Assembly (NCBI RefSeq): GCF_023617305.1 | Contig: NZ_CP081485.1 | Location: 1,106,501-1,170,500, forward strand | Source of the DNA: Methanobrevibacter sp. TLL-48-HuF1 | GTDB lineage: Archaea > Methanobacteriota > Methanobacteria > Methanobacteriales > Methanobacteriaceae | Direction of reading: 5' to 3' | Length of the DNA: 64,000 nt | In this document: piece by piece, positions 8,678 to 19,139 of the stretch | Numbering within the stretch: position 1 is the first letter of the stretch | Layout: each line of letters begins with the position of its first letter | Notes under the pieces: model-generated | Database searches by the model: none | Told to the model about the DNA's origin: nothing | Seen by the model: only the letters and a program-made list of their open reading frames with translations | Program-made: the position numbers and the translations under genes

Positions 8678-9454
8678 CTATTTTAACCATTCTTTTATTA
8701 AATCCATATCTCCAGTTAAATCAATTGTAAGTGGGGTTATGGTTGCTTTATTTAGTTTTTTAAGGCAGTGACCATCTGTACCTTCACAATCTGAATTGTA
8801 AGGGTCTCCACCAATCCAATAATAAGGTTTTCCACGTGGGTCCAATCTTCTTTGAATTATTGGGGTGTACATTCTATTTCCAAGTTTTGCAACTTCAAAT
8901 TCTTCATCTACCGGATTTTCAGGTATATTTACATTTAATAAGTCAATACCTTCAGGCAATCCTTTTTTCAATACTATTTTTACAAGTTTTTTAAGCATTT
9001 TACCTGCAAAACTAAAATCAATATCTACGGTTCCATTTTCAAATTTAATATAATCTCTTGTAACTTCTTGAGAAATAGCTATTGAGGGTATTCCAAAACT
9101 TGCAGCTTCAAGTGCTGCACCTATTGTTCCAGAAGTTGTTAATTCAGCTTTTCCAATATTGAAACCGGTATTTATTCCAGAAATCATTATATCCGGTTTT
9201 TCTCCCATAATTTCAAATAATCCAAAGGTAACTGCATCAGTTGGTGTTCCAGTTACTCCATAAGCTTGGCTTTTATCTCTTAAAGTTGTTGGATTTATTC
9301 TTAAAGGATCATAAAGAGTTATTGCATGTCCAATTCCACTTTGTTGGGTTTCAGGAGCTACTACATAAACATCACATAAATCTTCAATTGCATTTTTAGC
9401 AGCTAATATTCCTGTGGCATTTACTCCATCATCGTTACTTATTAATGCTTTCAT
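8678..9454 (-). CDS. surE: 5'/3'-nucleotidase SurE
   Basis: SurE removes phosphate from nucleoside monophosphates and is a survival protein in bacteria. The N-terminal metal-binding motif ISNDDGV (Asp8-Asp9), the TGTPTDAV segment and SGINTGFN with its metal-site Asn are all present. The length of 258 residues is normal. It is transcribed alone on the minus strand, divergent from the nuclease-like gene at 9577. Confidence 0.95.
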   Translation of the reverse strand: MKALISNDDGVNATGILAAKNAIEDLCDVYVVAPETQQSGIGHAITLYDPLRINPTTLRDKSQAYGVTGTPTDAVTFGLFEIMGEKPDIMISGINTGFNIGKAELTTSGTIGAALEAASFGIPSIAISQEVTRDYIKFENGTVDIDFSFAGKMLKKLVKIVLKKGLPEGIDLLNVNIPENPVDEEFEVAKLGNRMYTPIIQRRLDPRGKPYYWIGGDPYNSDCEGTDGHCLKKLNKATITPLTIDLTGDMDLIKEWLK

Positions 9455-9576
9455 ATATTTTAATAATATTTTGGTACTTAAAATAATTTATGCTGATATG
9501 ATAAACTTTAATAACAATTTAATGTATAAAATATATTAGTAAATTTTTTTTGAAATAAACACTTACGGGTGGAAAA

Positions 9577-10485
9577 TTGGAAAAACCACAATTGATTAAT
9601 TTTATAGCTAAAGTGATGGAGGATTCAGGTTTTAAAGTTTATAAGAATTTTAAAACTTCACAAAGGGTTATAGATATTTATGCAATTTTACCTACAACAA
9701 TCGGGGATTTTGGTGTAGTTGTAGCATGTAAAAACTATGATAAAAATTTTGAAGTCGGTGTTGATGTATTAAGAGAGATGGAAAGCGTAGCTGAAAGTTT
9801 AAAAGCTTCTAAAGTAGCTATTATTGCATCATCTAGTTTCACCAATCAAGCTACTAATTATGCTCTTAGAAAAAATATTAAACTTGTTGATAGGGACGAC
9901 TTAGTTGAATTAGCTAAAAAATATCAAGATAAAACCGAAACTCAATCAACTTTGGATGTTGAAAAAGAAGAGGAAGTAGTTAACGAAGATTATTACGATT
10001 ATTCGTATGATTCAGATGACATGGATTATTTAATGAGAAAACAGGACGAAAAAGAATTTATTTATAATAATTCAAATTCTTTGTATCCTCATGATAATTC
10101 CCATCATTCTCATAGATTATTATCTAAATTTGGTGGGCATAATGAGTCTCAACAAAGAGCAAGTTTAGCTCCTGTAAACTCTTATTATTATGATTCTAAA
10201 CCAAGAATGAATTTTAATATTGGTGAAACAGTATCTAAAATCTTAGCTAATCCTATTGCAGTTATACTTTTAGTTGTAATTGTTTCTTATGCATTATCCT
10301 ATCTATTAGGCAGTGTTTTAAAAGCTGGTGGTGGAATAGGTGGCTTAGTCGAAATGCTTGTTGCATTAGTCATGTCCTATGGATTGACTTATTTCTTTTC
10401 AGAAAGAAACAGATATTTCATCATTAGAGGAACTGTCATATTCTTTATTTCATTAATTATATTGATTATATTAATTTTTATTTAA
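9577..10485 (+). CDS. membrane-anchored Mrr-like nuclease domain protein
   Basis: Residues 1-120 resemble the Mrr-type restriction endonuclease fold: a helix with FIAKVMEDSGFKV, then VIDIYAILP and VVVACKNYDK, which match the positions of the catalytic Asp and the (Q/E)xK-like strand. Next comes an acidic, Tyr/Asp/His-rich linker (about 135-215). The C-terminus has three predicted membrane helices (about 221-244, 253-275 and 280-302). The start is TTG 9577 with GGGTGG a few bases before. A nuclease tethered to the membrane is an inference; the central ACK departs from the more common QxK. It overlaps the convergent gene by 15 bases. Confidence 0.65.
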   Translation: MEKPQLINFIAKVMEDSGFKVYKNFKTSQRVIDIYAILPTTIGDFGVVVACKNYDKNFEVGVDVLREMESVAESLKASKVAIIASSSFTNQATNYALRKNIKLVDRDDLVELAKKYQDKTETQSTLDVEKEEEVVNEDYYDYSYDSDDMDYLMRKQDEKEFIYNNSNSLYPHDNSHHSHRLLSKFGGHNESQQRASLAPVNSYYYDSKPRMNFNIGETVSKILANPIAVILLVVIVSYALSYLLGSVLKAGGGIGGLVEMLVALVMSYGLTYFFSERNRYFIIRGTVIFFISLIILIILIFI

Positions 10486-11562
10486 TTTAATATTTTTATA
10501 ATTTAAAATAATTAAAATAAATCCTAATAAATACAAGAACCATATCATAATATCTGTAGGGCCTGTTTCAATCCATATTAGGGTATGTGCTAAAATTATG
10601 GAATAAATTCCAATTCCAATTTCTTTTTTATATTTTCCAACTATATTGACGACTTTTAAGAATACTCCCATGAAGAACATCTGTATTAAAACACCTATCA
10701 ATCCGAAATCAAGATATGCAGGTCCAAACATAGTTGAAGTTATGCAGACATTATCTGTAAGAACATACTGCCCGATAAAAGTTCTTGGACTGCCGCTTGA
10801 AAAGATCATTGATAAAATATGACCATGGGTAGTGCCCCCTAGGTTTAAAATTCTTTGAAATACTTCCAGGGTAAATCCTGCTCTGTAAAATATTAATTCA
10901 AGAGGATTTAACATCCAGTGCTGGCCAGAAATAGACTGTGATGCAATATAACCAATAGCCAGCAAACCAATTACAATCAATCCTACAAATAAAATTCCTA
11001 TTTTTCTATTTATTTTATTAATATAATACATTGTAATAAATACACTAGCTAAAATTCCAAGTACTGATGTTCTATATCCATTTAATCCAAAAATTAAAGC
11101 TCCAATTAAAACCAAAATCAGATATCTCTTTTTATAATATTTTGCTATTAGTAGATTTATCATAATTAAAAATAATGGATAAGCTATTCTCCAGATGTTT
11201 GTAGTTGCATTGGATTTCAATACGCTGTTAAAAAGTGGGATTCCTCCAATAAGAATCATATTTATTGATTGAAGTATAATAGCTATTAAAACAAGTGCAA
11301 TTAATATTTTTCTGTTAAAAAAATCATTTATTTTCGCATATATTGGAGATGATGCTGTTTCATCTATTGTAACTTTGAATTTTACAATTCCCGCTCCAAT
11401 TAAAAATACCAGTGTTGTAAGTAGAACGGTTCCGATGGTTTCTAAACTTAAGGGATATTCGAATCTGTAATTAAATGATCCAATATATCCCATTGATAAA
11501 AACACTATTATTGCAGCTGCTACAATATATGGTGAAAAAAAGTCAAAGTTTTTAAAGTTCAT
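10471..11562 (-). CDS. multi-span membrane protein, Wzy-like oligosaccharide repeat polymerase
   Basis: A 363-residue very hydrophobic protein with about ten membrane helices and a large loop near the middle containing SQSISGQHWMLNPLELIFYR. The pattern fits O-antigen or oligosaccharide repeat unit polymerases, which join sugar repeats outside the membrane; the sequence family is weakly conserved, so the role is tentative. I start at ATG 11562 because GGAGG (in the tail of the upstream cfbB gene) lies at the right distance; a longer frame from 11610 would lie inside cfbB. The two genes are four bases apart and likely co-translated. Confidence 0.6.
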   Translation of the reverse strand: MNFKNFDFFSPYIVAAAIIVFLSMGYIGSFNYRFEYPLSLETIGTVLLTTLVFLIGAGIVKFKVTIDETASSPIYAKINDFFNRKILIALVLIAIILQSINMILIGGIPLFNSVLKSNATTNIWRIAYPLFLIMINLLIAKYYKKRYLILVLIGALIFGLNGYRTSVLGILASVFITMYYINKINRKIGILFVGLIVIGLLAIGYIASQSISGQHWMLNPLELIFYRAGFTLEVFQRILNLGGTTHGHILSMIFSSGSPRTFIGQYVLTDNVCITSTMFGPAYLDFGLIGVLIQMFFMGVFLKVVNIVGKYKKEIGIGIYSIILAHTLIWIETGPTDIMIWFLYLLGFILIILNYKNIKLNKN

Positions 11563-11566
11563 GAAA

Positions 11567-12922
11567 TTATCCTCCAACTTCTCTTGCAGAAATTGCCAGA
11601 TTCCCTCCAAAATTAGGCATAGCTGCTACATGTGTATGAACATAGCTTGCAAGTGTGTTTTTTTCTATAAATCCGTCCTGATTGTTATATGAACCTTTTC
11701 CTCTTAAAATATTAAAAGCTAAATTGTGTTTTATATTGGAAGAGTCTACTAAAACTTTTGAGTAATGGAATTCATGTCCGTTAAATTTTTCACCTTTTTT
11801 GGAGATTATATTATCTTCCTTTACTTCTGCTACTGTATATTTTAAGGCCTGAACTTTATCAGTTAAAATGGCATTATATGGATAAATTCCAACCTGTTTG
11901 TCTCCATGAATAGAATTCATAAGATACATCAAACCGCCACATTCAGCAAAAATAGGTCTGTTTTCCATATGGAACTGTTTTATCTGTTTCAGCAGATTTG
12001 TATTTTCGCAAAGCTCTTTAGAAAATAATTCAGGATAGCCTCCTCCAATGTATAATCCGTCTACATCAGGTAATGATTCATCTTTCAGAGGTGAAAAATA
12101 TTCTATTTTGCAGCTGTTGGCTTCCAGAGATTCAATATTTTCTTTATAATAAAAATTAAATACTTCATCGTAAGCCACTCCAATTTTAACTTTCTGTTTA
12201 TTTAGTTTATTCCAGATATCTTCTCTTGGTGAAGTTAATTTAGGAGCTTCTTTAGCTATTTCAACTAATCTGTCTAAATCAATAGATTTTTTTATTATAT
12301 CTGACCAGAGTTCAATAAAAGACAGGGAATTATCTCTTTCAACTGCAGGAACTAATCCTAAATGCCTCTGTTCAATGGATATTGCATCATCACGGACAAT
12401 TCCTCCAATTACCTCAATGCCTGTAATTTCTTCAATGGATCTTTTAGTTTTTAAGTAATGGGCGTTGTTTTTTACTTTATTTAATATAACTCCGGCAATA
12501 TTAATTTCTGGGTCTAAAGCTTTAAATCCTAAAACTAAAGCAGCAGCACTTTTCACTAAACTTCTGGAATTAATAATTAAAATAACAGGAGCATTTAAAG
12601 ATTTAGCTATTGATGCAGTACTTCCAATATCATTTATGGAATCAATACCTTCATAAAGTCCACGGACTCCTTCAATAATTGCAATATCTTTTTTTTCCAT
12701 AGCTTTTAAGAAAGCATCTCTTACCTGGCCTTCTTTCATAAAAAATGAATCAAGATTTCTTGAGGTATTTCCAGTAGCTAATGTGTGATAAGTCGGATCA
12801 ATATAGTCTGGCCCTACTTTAAATGGCTGGACATTATATTCTTCGCTTAATGCTTTCATAATTCCAGTAGCTATTGTTGTTTTTCCAACTGCACTACCAG
12901 TTCCTGCTAATATAATTCTCAT
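11567..12922 (-). CDS. cfbB: cobyrinate/Ni-sirohydrochlorin a,c-diamide synthase
   Basis: This ATP- and glutamine-dependent amidase makes the a,c-diamide of the tetrapyrrole ring. In methanogens the CfbB form acts on Ni-sirohydrochlorin on the way to coenzyme F430; the CobB form serves cobamides, and sequence alone does not separate them here. The 451 residues show the P-loop [11 protein letters not shown] at residues 6-16 and a class I glutaminase-like domain with [11 protein letters not shown] (nucleophile Cys) near residue 328. It is divergent from thrS with 101 bases between them. Confidence 0.9.
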   Translation of the reverse strand: MRIILAGTGSAVGKTTIATGIMKALSEEYNVQPFKVGPDYIDPTYHTLATGNTSRNLDSFFMKEGQVRDAFLKAMEKKDIAIIEGVRGLYEGIDSINDIGSTASIAKSLNAPVILIINSRSLVKSAAALVLGFKALDPEINIAGVILNKVKNNAHYLKTKRSIEEITGIEVIGGIVRDDAISIEQRHLGLVPAVERDNSLSFIELWSDIIKKSIDLDRLVEIAKEAPKLTSPREDIWNKLNKQKVKIGVAYDEVFNFYYKENIESLEANSCKIEYFSPLKDESLPDVDGLYIGGGYPELFSKELCENTNLLKQIKQFHMENRPIFAECGGLMYLMNSIHGDKQVGIYPYNAILTDKVQALKYTVAEVKEDNIISKKGEKFNGHEFHYSKVLVDSSNIKHNLAFNILRGKGSYNNQDGFIEKNTLASYVHTHVAAMPNFGGNLAISAREVGG

Positions 12923-13023
12923 AATATTATTTTATGGATTGTTGTTGTATAATTATTTATCGCATAACATGTTTTAAATAAGATAATCAATATATTTTAA
13001 ATTAATATATTTATGGTGGTTAA

Positions 13024-14850
13024 ATGAGAATACTACTTATTCATTCTGATTATTTAAATTACAATGTAAAAAATAAGACACCTGTAGCTGAAGAAATCGA
13101 AGATGCTAAAAAACAAGGAGCATTTGATGAATCTTTAGTTGTATTTACAGCTGTTGAAAAAGACGACGAAAATAACCCACAAGGGATTGTTAAAAATTTA
13201 GTTAAAGAAGTTATTAAAACTAATGACCAAGTTAAAGCAGAAAACATAGTTTTATATCCATATGCTCATTTATCTTCTTCTTTAAGCTCTCCAAAAGTAG
13301 CTGTTCAAGTATTGAAAGATGCTGAAGAAGCTTTGGTTGGCGAAGGATTAAATGTTAAAAGAGTACCCTTCGGATGGTATAAAGCATTTGAAATCTCCTG
13401 TAAAGGACATCCGTTAAGTGAACTTTCAAGAACTATTACTGCTGAAGAGGAAGACGAAGAGGAAGTAGAGAAAAAACCTTCTTCATGGTCTATTCTTGAC
13501 GGAGATAAACTCATTGATATTGATGATTTTAAATTTGAAAATGATCAGTTAGAAAAACTTGTTAGCTATGAACTTGGTACCGGAGCATCTGATGCAGGTG
13601 AACCTCCTCATGTTAAATTAATGAGAGAAAAAGAGTTATGTGACTATGAAAGTGCATCTGATGTAGGAAACCTTAAATGGTTCCCAAAAGGACGTTTAGT
13701 TCGTGATTTACTTGCTGATTATGTTTATAATTTAGTTGTAGAACAAGGAGCAATGCCTATTGAAACTCCGATTTTCTATGATTTGGATAATGAAGCTATT
13801 AATGTTCATGCAGCTAAATTTGGAGAAAGACAATACAGAACAGACACTAAGAAAAACTTAATGCTTAGATTTGCATGCTGTTTTGGTGCATTTAGAGTAA
13901 TGGCTGACCCATTTATTACATGGAAAAATTTACCAGCAAAACTCTATGAATTATCTACTTACAGTTTCCGTTTTGAGAAAAAAGGAGAAGTTGTAGGTCT
14001 TAAAAGATTAAGGGCATTTACCATGCCGGATTTCCATAGTTTCTGTGCTGATATGGATAGTACCTTAGAAGAATTCTCAAAACAAACGGATATGTGTATT
14101 CAGACTGGTTTGGATTTAGATGTTAATTATGAAATAATTTTCAGAGCTACTAAAGACTTCTATGATGAAAATAAAGATTGGATGTACAGTATTGGTAAAA
14201 AAATAGGTAAACCTGTTTTACTTGAAATTTTACCTGAAAGAAAACATTACTGGTCCTGTAAAATTGACTTTGCAGCTATTGACTACTTGGGAAGGCCAAT
14301 TGAAAATCCGACAGTTCAGATAGATGTTGAAAGCGGTAAAAGATTTGACATTACCTATCTTGGAGAAGACGGAAAAGAACATTATCCAACTATTCTTCAC
14401 TGCAGTCCAACTGGAAGTATAGAAAGGGTTATCTGCAGTTTACTTGAAAAAACAGCTATTGAAATAGATGAAAAAGCTCCAATGTTACCTACCTGGTTAA
14501 GTCCGATTGAAGTAAGAATCATAACTGTTGGTGAAGATCACAAAGACTTTGCTAATGAATTATATGATAAAATCAATGCTGAAAATATTCGTGTTGATGT
14601 AGATGACAGAGATGAAAGTGTCGGTAAAAAAATAAGGAATGCAGCTACTGAATGGATTCCTTACATATTTGTTGTTGGAGACAATGAAAAAGAATCTGGC
14701 GTATTTTCTGTAACAGTTCGTGAAACCGGTGAAAAAGTTGACATGACTGTTGATGAGTTAATTAAAGAGGTTCTTGATAAAACTAAAGGAATGCCTTACA
14801 GAGGTCTACCTTTACCAAAAGATATCTCAACAAGGATTAATTTCCAATAA
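13024..14850 (+). CDS. thrS: threonyl-tRNA synthetase, archaeal type
   Basis: It charges tRNA-Thr. The 608-residue protein begins with the archaeal editing domain related to D-aminoacyl-tRNA deacylase ([20 protein letters not shown]) in place of the bacterial TGS/editing modules. The class II catalytic core follows, with motif 2 around [15 protein letters not shown] (residues 318-332) and motif 3 near [15 protein letters not shown]-terminal anticodon-binding domain starts at about 490. GGTGG-like sequence lies a few bases before the ATG. Confidence 0.97.
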   Translation: MRILLIHSDYLNYNVKNKTPVAEEIEDAKKQGAFDESLVVFTAVEKDDENNPQGIVKNLVKEVIKTNDQVKAENIVLYPYAHLSSSLSSPKVAVQVLKDAEEALVGEGLNVKRVPFGWYKAFEISCKGHPLSELSRTITAEEEDEEEVEKKPSSWSILDGDKLIDIDDFKFENDQLEKLVSYELGTGASDAGEPPHVKLMREKELCDYESASDVGNLKWFPKGRLVRDLLADYVYNLVVEQGAMPIETPIFYDLDNEAINVHAAKFGERQYRTDTKKNLMLRFACCFGAFRVMADPFITWKNLPAKLYELSTYSFRFEKKGEVVGLKRLRAFTMPDFHSFCADMDSTLEEFSKQTDMCIQTGLDLDVNYEIIFRATKDFYDENKDWMYSIGKKIGKPVLLEILPERKHYWSCKIDFAAIDYLGRPIENPTVQIDVESGKRFDITYLGEDGKEHYPTILHCSPTGSIERVICSLLEKTAIEIDEKAPMLPTWLSPIEVRIITVGEDHKDFANELYDKINAENIRVDVDDRDESVGKKIRNAATEWIPYIFVVGDNEKESGVFSVTVRETGEKVDMTVDELIKEVLDKTKGMPYRGLPLPKDISTRINFQ

Positions 14851-14880
14851 ACCTTCTTTTTTGAAGGTTTTTAATCTTCT
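14849..14880 (+). terminator. hairpin terminator of thrS
   Basis: AAACCTTC (14849-14856) and GAAGGTTT (14863-14870) pair around six T, followed by T-rich sequence. Confidence 0.6.
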
Positions 14881-14940
14881 TTTTTTGAAAATAATTCTTT
14901 TAATCTCTCTTTTTAGTGTAAACTAATTAAAATATATTTT

Positions 14941-15085
14941 ATAGATATGTGGGGGGGATAAAATCCACATATCTGTTTATTTAAGTGATGTGTTTTGAAT
15001 ATATGGAGGTTTGATAATACATTCACGACTAAGTTTTTGAAATATGTTTTAATCACATATTCCAGATTATACTCTGTAAAGACTT
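14941..15085. ncRNA. candidate structured RNA before fae-hps
   Basis: AGATATGTGG (14943-14952) pairs perfectly with 14965-14974, and two more pairs extend it; the loop begins with five G and reads GGGGGATAAAAT. A second stem joins GTGATGTGT (14986-14994) to ATACATTCAC (15017-15026) with a bulged T. A third pairs GAAATATG (15039-15046) with CATATTCC (15056-15063) with one mismatch, and a small CAGA/TCTG hairpin follows. No protein gene fits. The rest of the gap to 15264 is AT-rich with TATA-like sequence and the GGAGG site of fae-hps. Confidence 0.35.
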
Positions 15086-15264
15086 GTATATATTTTTTAT
15101 CTTTTTTTAAGCTTTAATTATATGTTATAATGTTATTATTGTATTTTAAATCAAAATTTACACTTTTAAATCAATATTATCATAATCTGTTTTTTAGTAG
15201 TTAGCTTTATTTAATTAAAAAAATATAATTATATACTGTATATAATATACGGAGGAACTATTTA

Positions 15265-16491
15265 ATGTACAATATAGGAGAAGCTCTCATTGGTGATGGA
15301 AACGAGTTAGCTCATATTGATTTAATAATCGGTGAAAAAGAAGGACCTGTAGGTCAAGCTTTTGCAAATGGATTATCAAATTTATCTGTTGGCCACACTC
15401 CATTAACCACTGTAATTAGACCAAACTTAATGACTAAACCAGCAACTTTAATTATTCCTAAAGTTACTGTTGGAGATTTAGATGATGCTGCTAAAGTATT
15501 CGGACCTGCACAAACTGCTGTCGGTAGAGCAGTAGCTGATGCAGTAGAAGAAGGATACATTCCAAAAGATATTGTTGAAGATATCGTAATTAATGTAAGT
15601 GTATTCATTGACCCTGCTGCAAAAAATTATAGGAAAATATATCAGTACAACTATGGAGCAACTAAATTAGCTATTAGAAGAGCTATGGAAGGTTATCCAT
15701 CTATTGACAAAGTACTTGCAGAAAAAGACCGTGGAACTCACCCAATTATGGGCTTCAGAGTACAAAAACTTTGGTCTCCACCATATTTACAAGTTGCACT
15801 TGATTTAGACAACTTAGATGCTATGGAAAGAATCATTAATGATTTACCGGACAAAGAAAGAGTTCTTATTGAAGCTGGAACTCCACTTGTTAAAAAATTC
15901 GGTGTTGGTGTTGTTGGAAAAATTAGAGAATTACGTCCAAGTGCATTTATTATAGCTGACTTAAAAACTTTAGATGTTGGTAGGGTAGAAATAAAAATGG
16001 CTGCAGATGAAACAGCAGATGCAGTAGCTATTTCTGGTCTTGGAACTATTGAATCTATTAAGAAAGCTATTCATGAAACTCAAAAACAAGGTATTTACTC
16101 AATTCTTGATATGATGAATGTATCTGACTTTGAAGAAAAATTATCTGCTCTTCCAGATGATTTAAAACCAGATATAGTTTTATTACACAGAAATGTGGAT
16201 TTAGAAACTTACAAAGCTGAAAAAGGTGAAGATACCAGTGAAATGACTGAATGGGGTAATATCAAATCCATTAAAAAACTCATTGGTGATGGTTTAGTTG
16301 CAGTAGCTGGAGGAATCACTCCTAATAAAGTGGAAGAAGCTACTTCAAAAGGTGCAGATATTATTATTGCAGGTAGATACATTATTGGTTCTAGAGATGT
16401 AAGAAGAGCTGCTGAAGACTTCTTAGCACATTTCCCACAAGATCCAGATAGTATGAGACTTGCACTTGACGAAGACGAACAAGTAAATTAA
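15265..16491 (+). CDS. fae-hps: bifunctional formaldehyde-activating enzyme / 3-hexulose-6-phosphate synthase
   Basis: The N-terminal Fae domain (about 1-160) joins formaldehyde to tetrahydromethanopterin; its catalytic His17 is in place (GNELAHIDL). The C-terminal Hps domain (about 165-408) is a TIM barrel with the DLKTLDVG motif. In archaea the Hps part mainly runs backwards, making ribulose 5-phosphate from hexulose 6-phosphate for ribose supply, and Fae captures the formaldehyde released. The 408-residue fusion is known in several methanogens. A strong GGAGG site at 15251 precedes the ATG, with TATA-rich sequence directly upstream. Confidence 0.96.
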   Translation: MYNIGEALIGDGNELAHIDLIIGEKEGPVGQAFANGLSNLSVGHTPLTTVIRPNLMTKPATLIIPKVTVGDLDDAAKVFGPAQTAVGRAVADAVEEGYIPKDIVEDIVINVSVFIDPAAKNYRKIYQYNYGATKLAIRRAMEGYPSIDKVLAEKDRGTHPIMGFRVQKLWSPPYLQVALDLDNLDAMERIINDLPDKERVLIEAGTPLVKKFGVGVVGKIRELRPSAFIIADLKTLDVGRVEIKMAADETADAVAISGLGTIESIKKAIHETQKQGIYSILDMMNVSDFEEKLSALPDDLKPDIVLLHRNVDLETYKAEKGEDTSEMTEWGNIKSIKKLIGDGLVAVAGGITPNKVEEATSKGADIIIAGRYIIGSRDVRRAAEDFLAHFPQDPDSMRLALDEDEQVN

Positions 16492-16524
16492 ATCTTTTTG
16501 ATTTAATTTATTTTACTTTTTTTT
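16484..16524 (+). terminator. hairpin terminator of fae-hps
   Basis: TAAATTAAATC (16484-16494) pairs with GATTTAATTTA (16500-16510) across five T, then a T-rich tract to 16524. The stem includes the stop codon. Confidence 0.65.
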
Positions 16525-16542
16525 AAAAAAGGAGATTATAAT

Positions 16543-16821
16543 ATGGGATTTTGTAATTCTTGTGGTAGGCCAATTGTAAAAGCAGATTACGGCACTAACG
16601 CAGATGGTAGTTTAAATGATGAATATTGTAAAGATTGTTTTCAAAATGGGGAATTTACAGAACCAGATATAACTCTTGAAGAAATGATTATAAGAAAAAC
16701 AAAAGAAATGATGGAAAAAAATCCTAGATTACCTGAAAACCAGGCTACAGGTATTACTGTTGGATTTATACCAGGTTTAAAAAGATGGTGTCCCGAAGAA
16801 TATTGGGACGATAAATTTTAG
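16543..16821 (+). CDS. putative zinc-ribbon protein
   Basis: A 92-residue protein with Cys pairs CNSCGRPI (residues 4-11) and CKDC (about 30-33) that match the small putative zinc-ribbon domain found in many anaerobes. The C-terminal half has the helical segment LEEMIIRKTKEMMEKNPRLP and a Trp-rich end. The function is unknown. GGAG at 16531-16534 serves the ATG. Its stop codon overlaps the stop of the convergent coiled-coil gene. Confidence 0.75.
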   Translation: MGFCNSCGRPIVKADYGTNADGSLNDEYCKDCFQNGEFTEPDITLEEMIIRKTKEMMEKNPRLPENQATGITVGFIPGLKRWCPEEYWDDKF

Positions 16822-17603
16822 TCTGTTTTTAAAATAAATTCTTTAATTCTATTAGCTATATACTCATCATGACTTTTATTTGATTTGAGGAAGTAATTTT
16901 CTTCTTCTAATTCATTATATTTATCAACTAATTCGTTGTATTCATCATACATACTTTTAAGTTCTTTTTCTAGCTTTTCATTACTCTCAAAAATGTTTGC
17001 ATAGCTGGTTTTGGTATTAAGTGTATCCTGTTTTAAAGTAGTATATTTATTGCTTATTCTTTCATAGCTGTCTTTAATACTTTTGTTTTCTTCTTTTATG
17101 TAGGAGCATTTGTCTTTAAGGTTTTTGTTTTCTTCTTTTATGCTTGTGAATTTGGTTTTAATATTTTCAGTTTCCTGCTTGATATTTACGAACTTGGTTT
17201 TAATGTTTTCATTTTCTTCAATTAATTTAGAATGCTTGTCTTTTAAACTTTCTAATTTTGAAGATTCATTTTCAAGAGTAGCTGATAACTGTTCTTTTTC
17301 CTGTTTAAGTAGATTAATTTCATTTTCAAATGCTTCAACATCTACTTTTGGGGTGGTTTCTATTTGGTTGGTGTATAGATAATTAGCTATTTCAAGTGCA
17401 CTAACTTTATCTTCCAGGTTTTCAAACTCTTTAACTTCACTTTGAGGAATAATTAAAACTTCTTCTTGATCTTCGTATATGTCATCATGTTTAGGTATTG
17501 TGATTTGTATCTGTTTTGTTGTGTATTTTTTCTTTTCACCATTTTTAAGAGTCCTGTTGTATTCTCTAGAATATTTTTTTACAATACCTTTTCCAGTTTT
17601 CAT
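16818..17603 (-). CDS. coiled-coil protein of unknown function
   Basis: This 261-residue protein has a basic N-terminal domain (about 1-60; GKGIVKKYSREYNRTLKNGEKK, then a strand-rich part) and a long coiled coil (about 65-245). Within the coil a 14-residue unit recurs about four times, e.g. ENIKTKFVNIKQET, ENIKTKFTSIKEEN, KNLKDKCSYIKEEN. I do not recognise a family beyond similar-looking methanogen proteins. No membrane helix or signal peptide is visible, so it is probably cytoplasmic, perhaps a scaffold. Confidence 0.7.
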   Translation of the reverse strand: MKTGKGIVKKYSREYNRTLKNGEKKKYTTKQIQITIPKHDDIYEDQEEVLIIPQSEVKEFENLEDKVSALEIANYLYTNQIETTPKVDVEAFENEINLLKQEKEQLSATLENESSKLESLKDKHSKLIEENENIKTKFVNIKQETENIKTKFTSIKEENKNLKDKCSYIKEENKSIKDSYERISNKYTTLKQDTLNTKTSYANIFESNEKLEKELKSMYDEYNELVDKYNELEEENYFLKSNKSHDEYIANRIKEFILKTD

Positions 17604-17642
17604 ATTTTATTCCTCAATATTTTAACATTATAATTTTGTAGT

Positions 17643-19139
17643 TTAGTTATTATATCTTTTTCTAATTTTCTCATCGTTTAATGTTAATGTTAGACATAAT
17701 CCGACTGTTAGCAGGATTGCCGTAACATCCATTACAAGTTTCATTGCATCTTTTAATATGGTATCTACAATTTTTTCAGTTAAGCTGTGTTCGTGTTTTA
17801 ATTCTGTTGTGTTTACATGCCCTAATTTTTCAAGATATTTTCCACTATGGTGAGTAAGATTGTTGCTGTCTAGATAATCTGGCGCATAAGTATCTACTGC
17901 ATCATGTAATCCGCTAAATGCTCCAATTATAAGAATACAACCGATTATAGCAGTACCCATTGATGAACCTAGTGTCTGGCTTGTTGTAATAAGTCCTGAT
18001 GCTGTACTTTGCTTTTCTTCAGGAGTAGTATTAAGTGAAATGTCCACACCTAGGGAAATGACAAATCCTAAACCTAATCCAAAGACAGTTAATCCCGGAG
18101 CTATGTCTATAAAGTGAGTATTTAATCCAAATTGGTATTTGAGTAAAAATGTTGATCCGATAGCTAATATAAATCCTATAATCATTATGATTTTATGGTT
18201 GAATTTCATAGCTAATTTTGGAGCAAGTATGGAAGTTACTAAAAGTCCAAATGTAGCCGGAAGTAAAGTTAATCCGGTTCTGAATGCACTTAAATGCAAT
18301 ACACTTTGTAAAAATACAGATACTGCAAATAATGCTCCTCCTAATGATAAATTAGTTATTAAACGTATTCCCATTCCTGTTTTTAAATTATGGTTTTTAA
18401 GTAAACTGATATCTACTAAAGGTATTTTTCCTTTTTTCTTTTGTTTATTTTCGAATATTCCAAAGGCTACAAGTAAAATAACTGACAATGAAATTAAAAT
18501 CAGTGTTGTTAGGTGGTGGTGTTTTAAACATAATATTCCTAAAACAAGGCTTATCAATCCGCTTACACATAAAATAGCTCCGATTATGTCGAAATCACTT
18601 TTATTGAGGTGAGGTTTAAAGTTTTTAATTTTATATGAGAATAAAAATATGAACACAACTATTAACAGTTCAAGTATGAATCCAACTCTCCAGCTCAAAA
18701 ATGTAGTTACAACTCCTCCAAATAATGGTCCTATAGCTGCAGCTATTCCTGCAATTGCACTGCTGATTGCAAGGGCAAAGGTACGTTTGTCATCTTTGTA
18801 TGTTCCGCTGATAATGGAGATTGTAGCAGGAGTCATTAATGCTCCCCCTAATCCCTCAAGCAGAGACCATCCAATAAATAAAGTAATTGCATTTTGACTT
18901 ACAGATGCGATTAATGCACCGATTCCATAAATTAGCGCACCTGCTAAAAATATTTTCTTTTTTCCAACGATGTCTTGTAATTTAGATCCAACAAGCATCA
19001 GTGAAGCGGTAATTAAAGTATAAAAACAGATAATTAATTGTATTGTGCTTAATGAAGTATTCAGGTCTATAACCAGCTGTGAAATACTTACATTCATGAA
19101 AGTCGAGTCCAGAGTTATTATAAATGAAGCTAATGCCAC
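17643..19139 (-). CDS. MFS drug/multi-substrate exporter (DHA2 type), N-terminus disrupted
   Basis: It is a 14-helix major facilitator of the EmrB/QacA group, with LDSTFMNVSI in helix 1, GSKLQDIVGKKKIF after helix 2, and a long C-terminal loop before the last helix. The frame that opens with GTG 19139 starts inside helix 1. Upstream in the same frame the DNA reads RNITKDKTT, stop TGA (19155-19157), LPLILV, joining straight onto ALASFIITLD. That reads as a normal exporter N-terminus with one codon changed to a stop, perhaps once TGG. The gene may be a new pseudogene, or GTG 19139 may give a slightly shortened transporter. Confidence 0.8.
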   Translation of the reverse strand: MALASFIITLDSTFMNVSISQLVIDLNTSLSTIQLIICFYTLITASLMLVGSKLQDIVGKKKIFLAGALIYGIGALIASVSQNAITLFIGWSLLEGLGGALMTPATISIISGTYKDDKRTFALAISSAIAGIAAAIGPLFGGVVTTFLSWRVGFILELLIVVFIFLFSYKIKNFKPHLNKSDFDIIGAILCVSGLISLVLGILCLKHHHLTTLILISLSVILLVAFGIFENKQKKKGKIPLVDISLLKNHNLKTGMGIRLITNLSLGGALFAVSVFLQSVLHLSAFRTGLTLLPATFGLLVTSILAPKLAMKFNHKIIMIIGFILAIGSTFLLKYQFGLNTHFIDIAPGLTVFGLGLGFVISLGVDISLNTTPEEKQSTASGLITTSQTLGSSMGTAIIGCILIIGAFSGLHDAVDTYAPDYLDSNNLTHHSGKYLEKLGHVNTTELKHEHSLTEKIVDTILKDAMKLVMDVTAILLTVGLCLTLTLNDEKIRKRYNN

